Shown here in pieces: positions 9,787 through 18,879 of a DNA stretch of 48,724 nucleotides. The first letter of the stretch is position 1; each line of letters begins with the position of its first letter. Origin of the DNA: an uncultured Clostridium sp. (GTDB lineage Bacteria > Bacillota > Clostridia > TANB77 > CAG-508); NCBI GenBank assembly GCA_946496575.1, contig CAMMHE010000009.1, positions 1-48,724 of the forward strand, read 5' to 3'. Made by a program: the position numbers and the translations under genes. Under the pieces are notes generated by a model. That model was given only the letters and a program-made list of their open reading frames with translations, searched no databases and was not told the DNA's origin.

Positions 9787-11266
9787 TCTAATAAAAAATG
9801 AATTAATAAAAATATTTAGTAAAAAAAGCATATATGTAATATTAATAATAACAATATTATTTATGGTTTTAAATAGTATATTAGTGAAAGTGTTTGAAAA
9901 TTCTATGGTTTATGATCCATACAATGAAGAAAATATAACATATAATGAAGAAAGATTAGCAATTTTAGAAAAAGATATAGACAAAAATAAAGAAGAATAC
10001 ATTTATACAAAGTCTTATTTACAGATTGCAGAATTAGCAAAAGAATATGAATTAGACTCATGGCAATTCTATATAATAGAAAATAAAGTCGAACCATTAT
10101 TATATAATTTATTAAATACTGAACCAGGAGACGAATATGAAAAATATGAGACAGAATATAATGAATTAATAAAAAATATAGAAACAAAAGATTGGAAATA
10201 CTTCGCACAAGAGGAATTGAATAATGTAAATGAAGAAATAAGAATACAAGAAGAATTTATAAAAGAATTAGAAATGCAAAATGATCAACAAGTAAATTTA
10301 GCAGAAATAAACGAAGTTTTGCAAAATTTAAGAGATAATAAACAGATTTTAGAATGGAGACTAGAAAAAGACATAAGTTATGGAAGATCAAATTTAAATG
10401 AATATTTAGAGCAATGGATATCTTCAAAAAGAGCTGTTAATGAATATGAGAAAAACATAAAATCTAAAACACCAACCTATTTAGAAAAATATGAAAATCA
10501 GCAAAATATTGAAATACTAAAATTATGTGAGTATGCTATAACAAATGGAATTAATGAAAAAATAAGTAATCAATTATATATAATAGATGATAATGCAAAA
10601 ACAGAATTATTGAATGTATTTGATAATTATGCATTGTTTATAATTATAACTATTGTAATGATTGCAGGGACAATAGTGAGTGAAGAATTCAATAAAGGAA
10701 CAATAAAATTATTACTTGTAAGACCATATAAAAGAATAAAAATACTTTTTGCAAAATTCATATCATGTTTAATAATTTTGGCCATGATATTGATAATAAT
10801 AACATTAATGCAGACAATAATAGGAGGATTTACATATGGCTTTAATAGCTATAGTACAAATATATCAATTTATAATTTCAAAACTGGTAATGTAGAAATA
10901 ATTGGAGCAATAAAATATATTGTAATGATTGCACTTACAAAATTACCAAAATATATTTTACTTATGACATTGGCATTTACAGTGGGAGTATTATTTAATA
11001 ATTCAGCATTAGCAATAACTTTACCATTATTAGGATATATGGGAGCTGATCTAATAAACCAATTAGCATATACATTTGAAAAAGCAAAATTCTTAATGTA
11101 TTTTGTTACTCCAAACTGGGATTTAAGTATATACTTATTTGGAAGATTGCCTCAATTTGAACCTATAACAGCACCTTTTTCAATACTCATTTGTTTAATA
11201 TACTTTATAATAATGCTTTATGTAAGTCAACTAGTGTTTAGAAAGAGAGATATTAAAAATATATAA
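9779..11266 (+). CDS. ABC-2 type transporter permease
   Basis: 495-aa membrane protein starting at TTG (9779), eight bases after AGGAGG inside the end of the preceding ATPase gene; the 8-nt overlap implies translational coupling. One membrane segment (about 17-37) is followed by a long Glu/Lys/Asn-rich region (about 45-280) predicted to be helical and outside the membrane. Five or six membrane segments follow (about 285 onward), including the IVSEEFNKGTIKLLLVRPYKR stretch split around the first cytoplasmic loop of ABC-2 permeases. The large soluble insertion resembles permeases of bacitracin/lantibiotic-type exporters. Function beyond being the partner of the preceding ATPase cannot be assigned. 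Confidence 0.85.
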   Translation: MINLIKNELIKIFSKKSIYVILIITILFMVLNSILVKVFENSMVYDPYNEENITYNEERLAILEKDIDKNKEEYIYTKSYLQIAELAKEYELDSWQFYIIENKVEPLLYNLLNTEPGDEYEKYETEYNELIKNIETKDWKYFAQEELNNVNEEIRIQEEFIKELEMQNDQQVNLAEINEVLQNLRDNKQILEWRLEKDISYGRSNLNEYLEQWISSKRAVNEYEKNIKSKTPTYLEKYENQQNIEILKLCEYAITNGINEKISNQLYIIDDNAKTELLNVFDNYALFIIITIVMIAGTIVSEEFNKGTIKLLLVRPYKRIKILFAKFISCLIILAMILIIITLMQTIIGGFTYGFNSYSTNISIYNFKTGNVEIIGAIKYIVMIALTKLPKYILLMTLAFTVGVLFNNSALAITLPLLGYMGADLINQLAYTFEKAKFLMYFVTPNWDLSIYLFGRLPQFEPITAPFSILICLIYFIIMLYVSQLVFRKRDIKNI

Positions 11267-11280
11267 GACAATGTAAATAG

Positions 11281-11322
11281 AAAAGCTAGTATTTATAGAA
11301 AACTATAAAACTAGCTTTTATT
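11281..11322 (+). terminator. Intrinsic terminator after ABC exporter
   Basis: AAAAGCTAGT (11281-11290) pairs perfectly with ACTAGCTTTT (11310-11319), with an additional inner stem TTTATAG/CTATAAA around an AAAA loop. A T-rich run ends the 3' arm. Confidence 0.85.
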
Positions 11323-11437
11323 ATGTAAATTATTTTTTGCTTTTAGATAGACATAATTTTGTAATAAAAATGTAATAAAAGAGAAAAACTAGGTAAATAA
11401 AAAGAAAAAAGAATGTAATAAAAAAATATATACAAAA

Positions 11438-11479
11438 TGTTGCTTTTGCAACAGTAAACAAAAAAAGTTGAGTTATAAT
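11438..11479 (+). promoter_or_regulatory. nrdD upstream region: palindrome and -10 box
   Basis: TGTTGCTTTTGCAACA (11438-11453) is a perfect inverted repeat about 60 bp before nrdD. TATAAT (11474-11479) is a likely -10 box; no good -35 is placed 17 nt before it, and the region where one would sit overlaps the palindrome's 3' end. The palindrome is a candidate operator (for example for a ribonucleotide-reductase or redox regulator), but it does not match the NrdR box I know. The surrounding 243-bp gap holds only this and the preceding terminator. Confidence 0.35.
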
Positions 11480-11510
11480 GAAAGCATAAAAACAGAAAGG
11501 GGAATAAAAA

Positions 11511-13703
11511 ATGAAAATTATAAAAAGAGATGGAACAATAGTTGCTTATAATCCAGATAAAATTAGAATTGCAATAGAAAAAGCAAATAATGAAGTAAGA
11601 GGAAAAGAAAAAGCTTCAAAAGAACAGATCGAGGAGATTATTAAATATATTGAAGACCTAAATAAAAAGAGAATTCTAGTAGAAGATATTCAAGATATAA
11701 TAGAAGAAAAATTAATGGAATTTGATAAATATCAATTATCAAAGAAATATATTACATATAGATATACAAGAGAATTAATTAGAAAAGCGAATACAACAGA
11801 TCAATCTATAAAAGAGTTAATTGAAGGAGAAAGTGAATACTGGAATAACGAGAACTCTAACAAAAATGCTGAAGTAGTGACAACACAAAGAGATTATTTG
11901 GCAGGAATAACAAGCACAGATATTACAAGAAGATTTTTACTTTCAGAAGATATAGTAAAAGCACATGATGAAGGAATTATACATTTTCATGATGCAGATT
12001 ATTTTGCACAAAATGCACTACATAATTGCGAATTAATAAATTTAGACGACATGTTACAAAATGGAACAGTTATAAATGGAGTAATGATAGAAAAACCTCA
12101 TAGATTTATAACAGCAGCAACTATAGCAACACAAATAATTTTGGCGGTTACATCATCAAGTTATGGAGGAGCAACAGTGTCACTTTCACACTTGGCACCA
12201 TTTGTAAAATATAGTTATGAAAAATATTACAAAAAGTATAAGTCTAGAAATCTAAATAAAGAAGATTGCGAAAAATTTGCTATGGAAGATACAAAAAAAG
12301 AAATTGAAGATGGAGTACAAACATTTAATTATCAAGTAAATTCTATGACAAATACAAATGGACAAGCACCATTTTTATCTGTTAACATGTATTTAGGAGA
12401 AACAGAAGAATATAAAGATGAATTAGCAATGATAATAGAAGAATTTCTAAAACAAAGAATATTAGGTTTTAAAAATGAAAAAGGTGTATATATAACACCT
12501 GCATTTCCAAAACTTTTATATGTACTTGAAGAAGATAATATTCATGAAGATAGTAAATATTGGCATCTAACCAAATTAGCTGCTGAATGCACAGCAAAAA
12601 GAATGGTTCCAGATTATATTTCTGAAAAAATGATGTTAGAATTAAAGAAAAATGAATATGGAGTAGGGGAATGTTATCCATGTATGGGATGTAGATCATT
12701 TTTAACACCTGATAGATCCATTAGCCTTGGAAATATAGCAAAAGCTAAAAATTATGTAGAAGGAAAAGGAAAATATTATGGAAGATTTAACCAAGGAGTT
12801 GTAACTATAAATTTACCTGATGTAGCTCTTTCTTCTCATAAAGACATGCAAAAGTTCTGGGAAATATTTGATGAAAGACTAGAATTATGTCATAAAGCAT
12901 TACAATTAAGACATAGAAGATTAAGTAATGTAACAAGTGATGTTGCTCCGATTTTGTGGCAACATGGGGCTTTAGCAAGATTAGAAAAAGGGGAATCTAT
13001 ACACGAATTATTGCATCATGGATATTCAACTATTTCACTTGGATATGCTGGATTATATGAATGTGTTAAATATATGACTGGACATTCTCATACAGATAAT
13101 GGAGAAGGAAAAGAATTCGGATTAAAAGTAATGCAACATTTAAATGATGCAACTAAAAAATGGAAAGATGAAGAAGATATAGATTATTCTGTTTATGGAA
13201 CACCAATAGAATCTACAACTTATAAATTTGCTAAATGTTTACAGGAAAGATTTGGAATAATAAAAGGAATAACAGATAGGGGATATATTACAAATTCATA
13301 TCATGTTCCAGTATTTGAGGAAATAGACGCATTTTCTAAATTAAAATTAGAAAGTGAATTTCAAAAATTAAGTCCAGGAGGAGCAATTTCATATATAGAG
13401 ACACCAAATTTACAAAATAATTTAGAGGCAGTAATAGAAGTTATAAAATTTATTTACGACAATATAATGTATGCAGAACTTAATACGAAATCAGATTATT
13501 GCCAGAAATGTGGGTATACGGGTGAAATTTTAATAAATGATGATTTAGAATGGTATTGTCCAAATTGTGGGAATATGGATCATAATTTATTAAATGTTGC
13601 AAGACGTACATGTGGTTATATTGGTAGCAATTTTTGGAACAAAGGAAGGACACAAGAAATAAAAGAAAGAGTATTACATATTGATAATAAGGTGGCAGAA
13701 TAA
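11511..13703 (+). CDS. nrdD: Anaerobic ribonucleoside-triphosphate reductase (class III)
   Basis: 730 aa, normal for NrdD, the oxygen-sensitive glycyl-radical enzyme that reduces NTPs to dNTPs. An N-terminal ATP-cone (1-90) for allosteric control precedes the catalytic barrel. The C-terminus carries the four-cysteine zinc site (CQKCGYTGE and CPNCGN) and the glycyl-radical loop RRTCGYIGSNFWNKGR. The start has ribosome binding site AAAGGGG. The gene for the activating enzyme follows immediately, so the pair makes a complete class III system. Confidence 0.97.
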   Translation: MKIIKRDGTIVAYNPDKIRIAIEKANNEVRGKEKASKEQIEEIIKYIEDLNKKRILVEDIQDIIEEKLMEFDKYQLSKKYITYRYTRELIRKANTTDQSIKELIEGESEYWNNENSNKNAEVVTTQRDYLAGITSTDITRRFLLSEDIVKAHDEGIIHFHDADYFAQNALHNCELINLDDMLQNGTVINGVMIEKPHRFITAATIATQIILAVTSSSYGGATVSLSHLAPFVKYSYEKYYKKYKSRNLNKEDCEKFAMEDTKKEIEDGVQTFNYQVNSMTNTNGQAPFLSVNMYLGETEEYKDELAMIIEEFLKQRILGFKNEKGVYITPAFPKLLYVLEEDNIHEDSKYWHLTKLAAECTAKRMVPDYISEKMMLELKKNEYGVGECYPCMGCRSFLTPDRSISLGNIAKAKNYVEGKGKYYGRFNQGVVTINLPDVALSSHKDMQKFWEIFDERLELCHKALQLRHRRLSNVTSDVAPILWQHGALARLEKGESIHELLHHGYSTISLGYAGLYECVKYMTGHSHTDNGEGKEFGLKVMQHLNDATKKWKDEEDIDYSVYGTPIESTTYKFAKCLQERFGIIKGITDRGYITNSYHVPVFEEIDAFSKLKLESEFQKLSPGGAISYIETPNLQNNLEAVIEVIKFIYDNIMYAELNTKSDYCQKCGYTGEILINDDLEWYCPNCGNMDHNLLNVARRTCGYIGSNFWNKGRTQEIKERVLHIDNKVAE

Positions 13704-13704
13704 G

Positions 13705-14190
13705 ATGAACTATAATGTAATTAGAAAAATGGATATATCAAATGGACCGGGGGTAAGAGTATCAATATTTATGCAAGGATGCCATTTTCACTGTAAGAAT
13801 TGTTTTAATAAAGAAACTTGGGACTTTGAGGGCGGAAAAAAATTCACAGATGAAACTATTCAAAAAGTACTAGAGCTATGTAATAAAGAATCTATAAAAG
13901 GATTATCTATATTAGGAGGAGAGCCTATGCACCCTAATAACATAGGGGGAACAACAAAACTTGCAAAAGCATTTAAAGAAAAGTATCCAGAGAAAAATAT
14001 TTGGACATGGTCTGGATTTAAATATGAAGAATTAAAAGATAAAGAAGTGCTAAAATATATAGATGTATTAGTAGATGGAAATTACAAAGACGAATTACAT
14101 GATCCAACACTAAAATGGAGAGGATCAGCGAACCAGAGGGTAATTGATGTGCGAAAAAGCTTAAAAGCTAATCAAATTTGTGAACTTTAG
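13705..14190 (+). CDS. nrdG: Anaerobic ribonucleotide reductase activating protein
   Basis: 161 aa from ATG 13705. An upstream in-frame TTG at 13681 lies inside nrdD and lacks a ribosome binding site, whereas AAGGTGG (13689-13695) is well placed for 13705. A radical-SAM protein: CHFHCKNC provides the CxxxCxxC cluster ligands and SILGGEPMHP the SAM-binding GGE motif. It generates the glycyl radical on NrdD. Its last codons and TAG stop (QICEL*) lie within the palindromic repeat at 14180-14210, so repeat insertion appears to have rewritten the C-terminus. Confidence 0.95.
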   Translation: MNYNVIRKMDISNGPGVRVSIFMQGCHFHCKNCFNKETWDFEGGKKFTDETIQKVLELCNKESIKGLSILGGEPMHPNNIGGTTKLAKAFKEKYPEKNIWTWSGFKYEELKDKEVLKYIDVLVDGNYKDELHDPTLKWRGSANQRVIDVRKSLKANQICEL

Positions 14191-14210
14191 GGACGTTCCT
14201 TAAAGTTCAC
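14180..14210 (+). repeat. Palindromic repeat, copy 1
   Basis: A 31-nt near-perfect inverted repeat: GTGAACTTTA (14180-14189) pairs with TAAAGTTCAC (14201-14210) around a GGGACGTTCC centre. The 29-nt core 14181-14209 is the exact reverse complement of copy 2 at 15058-15086. It supplies the nrdG stop codon. It has no T-tract, so it looks more like a dispersed REP/MITE-like element than a terminator. Confidence 0.75.
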
Positions 14211-14239
14211 TTAAATCAATATAGAAAAGGGATGGAAAA

Positions 14240-15013
14240 ATGCAATTATTGATAGGTTTACTTGTTCCATTTTTAGGAACTACTTTGGGGGCATCGATGG
14301 TATTCTTAATGAAAGAAAAAATAGACAGAAAAGTAGAAAAACTTTTATTAGGTTTTGCATCTGGAGTAATGATTGCAGCATCAATATGGTCATTATTGAT
14401 GCCAGCAATTGAAATGTCCAAAGAACAAGGAAATATAGCATGGTGGCCAGCAGCAACAGGATTTATTTTAGGAATATTGTTTTTACTAATTTTAGATAGT
14501 ATAGTTCCACATATGCATTTAGAAACTGATAAATCAGAGGGAATAAAAACTAGATTGAAAAAAACTACAATGATGATTTTTGCTGTAACACTTCATAATA
14601 TACCAGAGGGAATGGCAGTAGGAGTTACATTTGCAGGGGCTTTGATTGGAAATACGGGAATAACCATAACAGGAGCAATTGCACTAGCAATTGGGATCGC
14701 AATACAAAACTTTCCTGAAGGAGCGATTATTTCGATGCCTTTAAAAAGTGAAGGAATGACAAAATCTAAAGCATTTCTTTATGGTACTATTTCTGGAATA
14801 GTAGAACCAATAGGTGCAATACTAACAATATTGCTTACGAATACTATAGTTCCTATATTACCTTATTTATTATCTTTTGCGGCGGGGGCAATGATTTATG
14901 TAGTAGTAGAGGAATTAATACCAGAATCACAAGCAGGAGAGCACTCTAATATAGGAACTATGGGAGTTGCTATTGGATTTGTAATAATGATGATATTAGA
15001 CATACAACTCTGA
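14240..15013 (+). CDS. ZIP-family divalent metal transporter
   Basis: 257 aa with about eight membrane segments. The ZIP metal-path motifs HNIPEGMAVGV (fourth segment) and NFPEGAIISMP (fifth segment) are both visible, as in ZupT. The family imports Zn2+ and other divalent metals such as Fe2+ and Mn2+ into the cytoplasm. A His/Asp/Glu-bearing loop (PHMHLETDKSEG) precedes the fourth segment. Ribosome binding site AAAGGGATGG precedes the ATG. The gene sits alone between two inverted copies of a palindromic repeat, upstream of an unrelated DUF362 gene and not far from the metal-efflux operon at 16187. Confidence 0.9.
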   Translation: MQLLIGLLVPFLGTTLGASMVFLMKEKIDRKVEKLLLGFASGVMIAASIWSLLMPAIEMSKEQGNIAWWPAATGFILGILFLLILDSIVPHMHLETDKSEGIKTRLKKTTMMIFAVTLHNIPEGMAVGVTFAGALIGNTGITITGAIALAIGIAIQNFPEGAIISMPLKSEGMTKSKAFLYGTISGIVEPIGAILTILLTNTIVPILPYLLSFAAGAMIYVVVEELIPESQAGEHSNIGTMGVAIGFVIMMILDIQL

Positions 15014-15057
15014 TAATTAATCTATAGTATAACTAGGGATTAACAATAATATTAAAT

Positions 15058-15086
15058 TGAACTTTAAGGAACGTCCCTAAAGTTCA
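15058..15086 (+). repeat. Palindromic repeat, copy 2 (inverted)
   Basis: TGAACTTTA (15058-15066) pairs with TAAAGTTCA (15078-15086). The whole 29-nt unit is the exact reverse complement of 14181-14209. It lies between the ZIP gene and the DUF362 gene, just upstream of the latter's ribosome binding site. Confidence 0.75.
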
Positions 15087-15107
15087 GAAGAAAGGAATTG
15101 ATTAGAT

Positions 15108-15992
15108 ATGGAAAAAGCAAAAGTTTATTTTACAAGAGAATTAACACCAGAAGGAATTGTAAAAGTGTTTGACGAATTAAGAGTAAATTTAACAGGGAAA
15201 GTAGCTGTAAAATTACATTCAGGAGAACAAGGAAATCAAAATTATTTAAGACCAGAATTTGTAAAACCAATTATAGACCATGTTCATGGAACAGTGGTGG
15301 AATGTAATACAGCTTATGGGGGAGCGAGAAATTCAACAGAAAAGCATAAAAAACTGTTAGAAGAACATCATTGGAATAAATATTTTACTGTAGATTTAAT
15401 GGATGAAGAAGGACCAGATAGGATATTAAAAATAGAAAATGGAAAAGTATTAAAAGAGAATTTTGTGGGAAAAGATATTGATAATTACGATTCAATGTTA
15501 GTATTATCTCATTTTAAAGGACATCCAATGGGAGGATATGGCGGAGCTTTAAAACAGCTATCAATAGGAGTAGCATCATCAGAAGGAAAATCTTGGATAC
15601 ATTCAGCAGGTAAGAGCAAAGATCAAAATGAAATATGGGATAATTTACCAGAGCAAAACAAGTTTTTAGAAGCAATGGCTGATAGTGCATGTTCTGTTCA
15701 CAACTTATTTAAAGGAAAAATTGCATATATAAATGTTATGAAAAACTTATCAGTAGATTGTGACTGTTGTGCAGTAGCAGAAGATCCTTGTATGCAAGAT
15801 ATTGGAATTTTAGCAAGTTTAGATCCAATTGCAATTGACCAAGCTTGTATAGATTTAGTATATAATTCAGACGATCCGGGAAAAAATCATTTCATAGAAA
15901 GAGTAGAAAGGCAAAATGGAATTCATACAATAGAAGCTGCAGCAGATCTTGGATTTGGAACAAGAGAATATGAATTAATCAATATAGATTAA
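15108..15992 (+). CDS. DUF362 domain-containing protein
   Basis: 294 aa, matching cytoplasmic DUF362 proteins of anaerobes. Recognisable family stretches are KLHSGEQGNQNYLRP near the start, VECNTAYGGARNST, LSHFKGHPMGGYGGALKQ and a cysteine cluster CDCCAVAEDPC. Related proteins are annotated as putative iron-sulfur proteins, but no biochemical role is established to my knowledge. A ribosome binding site (GAAAGG) is separated from the preceding repeat by a few bases. Translation appears intact, with no membrane or signal segment. Confidence 0.8.
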   Translation: MEKAKVYFTRELTPEGIVKVFDELRVNLTGKVAVKLHSGEQGNQNYLRPEFVKPIIDHVHGTVVECNTAYGGARNSTEKHKKLLEEHHWNKYFTVDLMDEEGPDRILKIENGKVLKENFVGKDIDNYDSMLVLSHFKGHPMGGYGGALKQLSIGVASSEGKSWIHSAGKSKDQNEIWDNLPEQNKFLEAMADSACSVHNLFKGKIAYINVMKNLSVDCDCCAVAEDPCMQDIGILASLDPIAIDQACIDLVYNSDDPGKNHFIERVERQNGIHTIEAAADLGFGTREYELINID

Positions 15993-16031
15993 TAGTAATA
16001 GGAAAAAATAGGCTTTTTGATGAGTATATAG

Positions 16032-16076
16032 AAATACATTAAATATTAGAAAATTCTCAATATTTAGTGTATTTTT
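16032..16076 (+). terminator. Intrinsic terminator after DUF362 gene
   Basis: AAATACATTAAATATT (16032-16047) pairs with AATATTTAGTGTATTT (16059-16074, with one G-T pair), followed by a T-rich tract. Confidence 0.8.
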
Positions 16077-16103
16077 ATTTTTTAAATTATTTTCCTAAAA
16101 CTA

Positions 16104-16160
16104 TTGACAATTGAGTAACTATTCACATATAATATAAGTAACAATTGAATAAATATTCAA
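16104..16160 (+). promoter_or_regulatory. Metal-operon promoter with two ArsR/CadC-type operators
   Basis: Promoter TTGACA (16104-16109), 18 nt, TATAAT (16128-16133). The near-perfect palindrome TTGAATAAATATTCAA (16145-16160) lies just downstream of the -10 box. A related copy, TTGAGTAACTATTCAC (16111-16126, 13 of 16 identical), fills the spacer. Both resemble the 12-2-12-like operators of ArsR-family metal sensors, so metal-free repressor should block transcription of the operon. Confidence 0.75.
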
Positions 16161-16186
16161 CTAATAAAGTTTTAAGGAGGTAACAC

Positions 16187-16549
16187 ATGGCAAAAAATGA
16201 ATTTATATGTGATTGTAGTGTAATTCACAAAGATGTTGTTGAAAATACGGTAAAAAATATGCCAGATTGGGATACATTTATCAAGCTTGCAGAATTTTTT
16301 AAAATTATTGGAGATACAACAAGGGCAAAAATTTTATTTGCATTAGACCAAAATGAAATGTGTGTATGTGATATTGCAAATGTATTAAGTATGAGTAAAT
16401 CATCTATTTCGCATCAATTAGGCACATTAAGAAGAAGTGGAATTGTAAAATGCAGAAAAGAAGGAAAAGAAGTATTTTATATGCTAGATGATGACCATGT
16501 AAAAGAAGTATTTGAAATAGGAATGGAACATATAGAACATAAAAAATAA
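16187..16549 (+). CDS. ArsR-family metal-sensing repressor, CadC-like
   Basis: 120-aa winged-helix protein. MCVCDIANVLSMSKSSISHQ contains the alpha-3 ELCVCD-type metal motif followed by the recognition helix; an N-terminal CDC (residues 9-11) and DDDHVKEVFEIGMEHIEH at the C-terminus supply further potential ligands. The cysteine arrangement fits CadC-type Cd/Pb/Zn sensors with both alpha-3N and alpha-5 sites. It is first in an operon of metal ATPases and likely autoregulates through the operators at 16111-16160. Ribosome binding site AAGGAGG precedes the start. Confidence 0.92.
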   Translation: MAKNEFICDCSVIHKDVVENTVKNMPDWDTFIKLAEFFKIIGDTTRAKILFALDQNEMCVCDIANVLSMSKSSISHQLGTLRRSGIVKCRKEGKEVFYMLDDDHVKEVFEIGMEHIEHKK

Positions 16550-16570
16550 GAATATTGGAGGTAAACTAAT

Positions 16571-16792
16571 ATGATAAGTAAATTCAAAATTAAAGGTTTA
16601 GACTGTGCAAATTGTGCAGCAGAACTAGAAAGAGCAATACAAAAAATAAACGGAATAGAAAATGTAACTATTAGCTTTATGACTTTAAAAATGGAACTAG
16701 AATATGATGAAACAAAAAAAGAAGAAATAATACAAAATGTAAAAAAAGTAATTAAAAAAGAAGAACCAGATGTAACAATAGAAGAATTATAG
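16571..16792 (+). CDS. Stand-alone heavy-metal-associated (HMA) domain protein
   Basis: 73 aa forming a single beta-alpha-beta-beta-alpha-beta HMA fold with the metal-binding CxxC in LDCANCAAELE. It sits 10 nt upstream of a Zn/Cd ATPase that begins directly with membrane segments and has no HMA domain of its own, so it looks like the ATPase's metal-binding domain encoded as a separate chain. Ribosome binding site GGAGG is in place. Confidence 0.88.
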   Translation: MISKFKIKGLDCANCAAELERAIQKINGIENVTISFMTLKMELEYDETKKEEIIQNVKKVIKKEEPDVTIEEL

Positions 16793-16802
16793 GAGGGCTA
16801 CT

Positions 16803-18644
16803 ATGAAGAAAAAAGGTATTAAAATTATAATAGCACTTTTATTATTTATTGTTGCAATTACAATAAATTTTAATAATCAATGGATAAATAATAGTATATA
16901 TATTATATCTTATATAATTGTAGGATTTGAAATTATAAGAAAAGCATTGAGAAACATTATACGAGGAAAAGTTTTTGACGAAAATTTTCTAATGTCAGTT
17001 GCAACTATTGGAGCATTTGCAATTGGGGAATATCCAGAAGCAGTAGCAGTTATGTTGTTTTACCAGATAGGAGAGTTATTTCAAAGTTATGCAGTGGATA
17101 AATCTAGAAAATCAATTTCTAGTTTAATGGACATAAGACCTGATTTTGCAAATGTAGAAAGAAATGGTATAATTCAAAAGGTAGAACCAGATGAAGTAAA
17201 TATAGATGAAATAATAGTAGTAAAACCAGGAGAAAAAATACCACTAGATGGATTTATAGTAGAGGGAAAATCAAGTCTTGATACAAAAGCGTTAACAGGT
17301 GAATCACTTCCTAAAGATGTTATGGAAGGAGAAGAAGTATTAAGTGGTTGTATAAATTTAAATGGTTTATTAAAAATAGAAGTTACAAAAGAGTATAATG
17401 AATCTACAGTAAGTAAAATATTAGATTTAGTAGAAAATGCGACTAATAGAAAATCTAGATCTGAAAACTTTATAACTAAATTTGCAAGATATTATACACC
17501 AGTGGTTGTAATAATAGCGTTATTTATTGCAATAGTTCCTCCTGTTATAATAAATAATACTACATTTTCTGAATGGATTTATAGGGCGTTATCATTTCTT
17601 GTAGTATCATGTCCATGTGCACTTGTTATATCAATACCATTAAGTTTTTTTGGTGGAATTGGTGGAGCATCAAAGCTTGGAATTTTAATTAAAGGAAGCA
17701 ATTATTTAGAAGCTATATCTAAAGCAGAAATTGTAGTTTTTGATAAAACGGGGACTCTTACAGAGGGGAATTTTGAAGTGCAAAAAATTGTACCAGTAGA
17801 TATAACAGAAGAAGAACTATTAAAGAGTGTAGCATATGCAGAAAACTATTCTAATCATCCTATATCTTTATCTGTTAAAAATGCATATAGTAAAAAGGTA
17901 GATGAGTCTACTATAGAAAGTGTTCAGGAGCTGTCTGGTATGGGAATAGTGGCAAGAATTTGGGATAAAAATATAATTGTTGGAAATGAGAAATTAATGA
18001 ATGAAAAAGAAATAAAATTCTCAAAAACAGATGATATTGGTACTATATTATATGTAGCAGTTAATAATAAGTATGTAGGATATATTTTAATCGCAGATAG
18101 AATAAAAAATGATGCAAAACTTGCAATAGATAGTTTAAAGAAAAATAATATAAAAGAAACAGTAATGCTTACTGGGGATAAGAACAGTGTTGGAGAAGAT
18201 GTTGCACAAAAGCTCGGTTTAGATAGAGTATATACGGAACTATTACCAGATGGAAAGGTAGAAAAAATAGAAAAACTATTAAATGAAAAAAGTAAAGATG
18301 GAAAATTGGTATTTGTTGGTGATGGTATAAATGATGCACCAGTACTTGCTCTTGCAGATATTGGAATTGCTATGGGAGGACTTGGATCAGATGCTGCAAT
18401 AGAAGCAGCAGATGTTGTAATAATGACAGATGAACCATCAAAAATTGTAAGTATTATAAAACTTTCTAAAAAAACAATGAGAATTGTAAAAGAAAATATA
18501 ATTTTTGCTATTTTTGTAAAAGTACTAATATTAATATTTAGTGCTTTAGGAATTTCTACAATGTGGGAGGCTGTGTTTGCTGATGTAGGTGTATCCATAA
18601 TAGCAATTATAAATGCATTAAGAGCATTAAGAGTGAAAAATTAA
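16803..18644 (+). CDS. cadA: Zn/Cd/Pb-translocating P1B-type ATPase
   Basis: 613 aa; exports soft divalent cations across the membrane. The N-terminus enters the membrane at once (about residues 6-45) without an HMA domain. The actuator loop has TGES, the metal-site segment has SCPCALVISIP (about 270), the phosphorylation motif DKTGTLTEG is near 314, HP is in NHPISLS, and the hinge GDGINDAP is present. CPC with downstream Lys and a C-terminal Asp in the last helices fits P1B-2 (Zn/Cd) rather than the copper type, agreeing with the CadC-like regulator. Ribosome binding site AGGAGGG; the gene is tightly packed between the HMA protein and a CopZ-like gene. Confidence 0.92.
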   Translation: MKKKGIKIIIALLLFIVAITINFNNQWINNSIYIISYIIVGFEIIRKALRNIIRGKVFDENFLMSVATIGAFAIGEYPEAVAVMLFYQIGELFQSYAVDKSRKSISSLMDIRPDFANVERNGIIQKVEPDEVNIDEIIVVKPGEKIPLDGFIVEGKSSLDTKALTGESLPKDVMEGEEVLSGCINLNGLLKIEVTKEYNESTVSKILDLVENATNRKSRSENFITKFARYYTPVVVIIALFIAIVPPVIINNTTFSEWIYRALSFLVVSCPCALVISIPLSFFGGIGGASKLGILIKGSNYLEAISKAEIVVFDKTGTLTEGNFEVQKIVPVDITEEELLKSVAYAENYSNHPISLSVKNAYSKKVDESTIESVQELSGMGIVARIWDKNIIVGNEKLMNEKEIKFSKTDDIGTILYVAVNNKYVGYILIADRIKNDAKLAIDSLKKNNIKETVMLTGDKNSVGEDVAQKLGLDRVYTELLPDGKVEKIEKLLNEKSKDGKLVFVGDGINDAPVLALADIGIAMGGLGSDAAIEAADVVIMTDEPSKIVSIIKLSKKTMRIVKENIIFAIFVKVLILIFSALGISTMWEAVFADVGVSIIAIINALRALRVKN

Positions 18645-18665
18645 AAGAAAGGAATGAGAATTAAA

Positions 18666-18878
18666 ATGAAAGAATTAAAAATTAAAGTTAAAGGAATGGT
18701 ATGTGAAGGGTGTGAAAATAGAGTAAAAAATGCCCTATCTACAATTGAGGGAATAGAAAACGTAGAAGCTAATCATAAAACAGGAGTTGTTACAGTAATT
18801 TGCAATAAAGAAATTCAAATATCAGTAATAGAAGAAAAAATAGATGATATTGGATTTGAAGTAGTAAAGGAAGATTAA
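18666..18878 (+). CDS. copZ: CopZ-like metallochaperone
   Basis: 70 aa from ATG 18666. An in-frame ATG at 18654 directly abuts the AAAGGA ribosome binding site, so the later start is preferred. An HMA fold with VKGMVCEGCENRVK gives the CxxC copper-binding loop. It delivers Cu(I) to CopA-type ATPases in known systems, and the CopA-like gene begins two bases after its stop codon. Confidence 0.88.
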   Translation: MKELKIKVKGMVCEGCENRVKNALSTIEGIENVEANHKTGVVTVICNKEIQISVIEEKIDDIGFEVVKED

Positions 18879-18879
18879 A

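Noticed and set aside
12907..13690. Selenocysteine or unusual stop decoding in nrdD
   Set aside because: The frame is continuous with no internal stop and the glycyl-radical and zinc motifs are normal.
17924..18598. A 224-codon minus-strand open frame inside cadA
   Set aside because: Shadow of the conserved ATPase; low-complexity Ser/Ile/Phe composition and no family resemblance.
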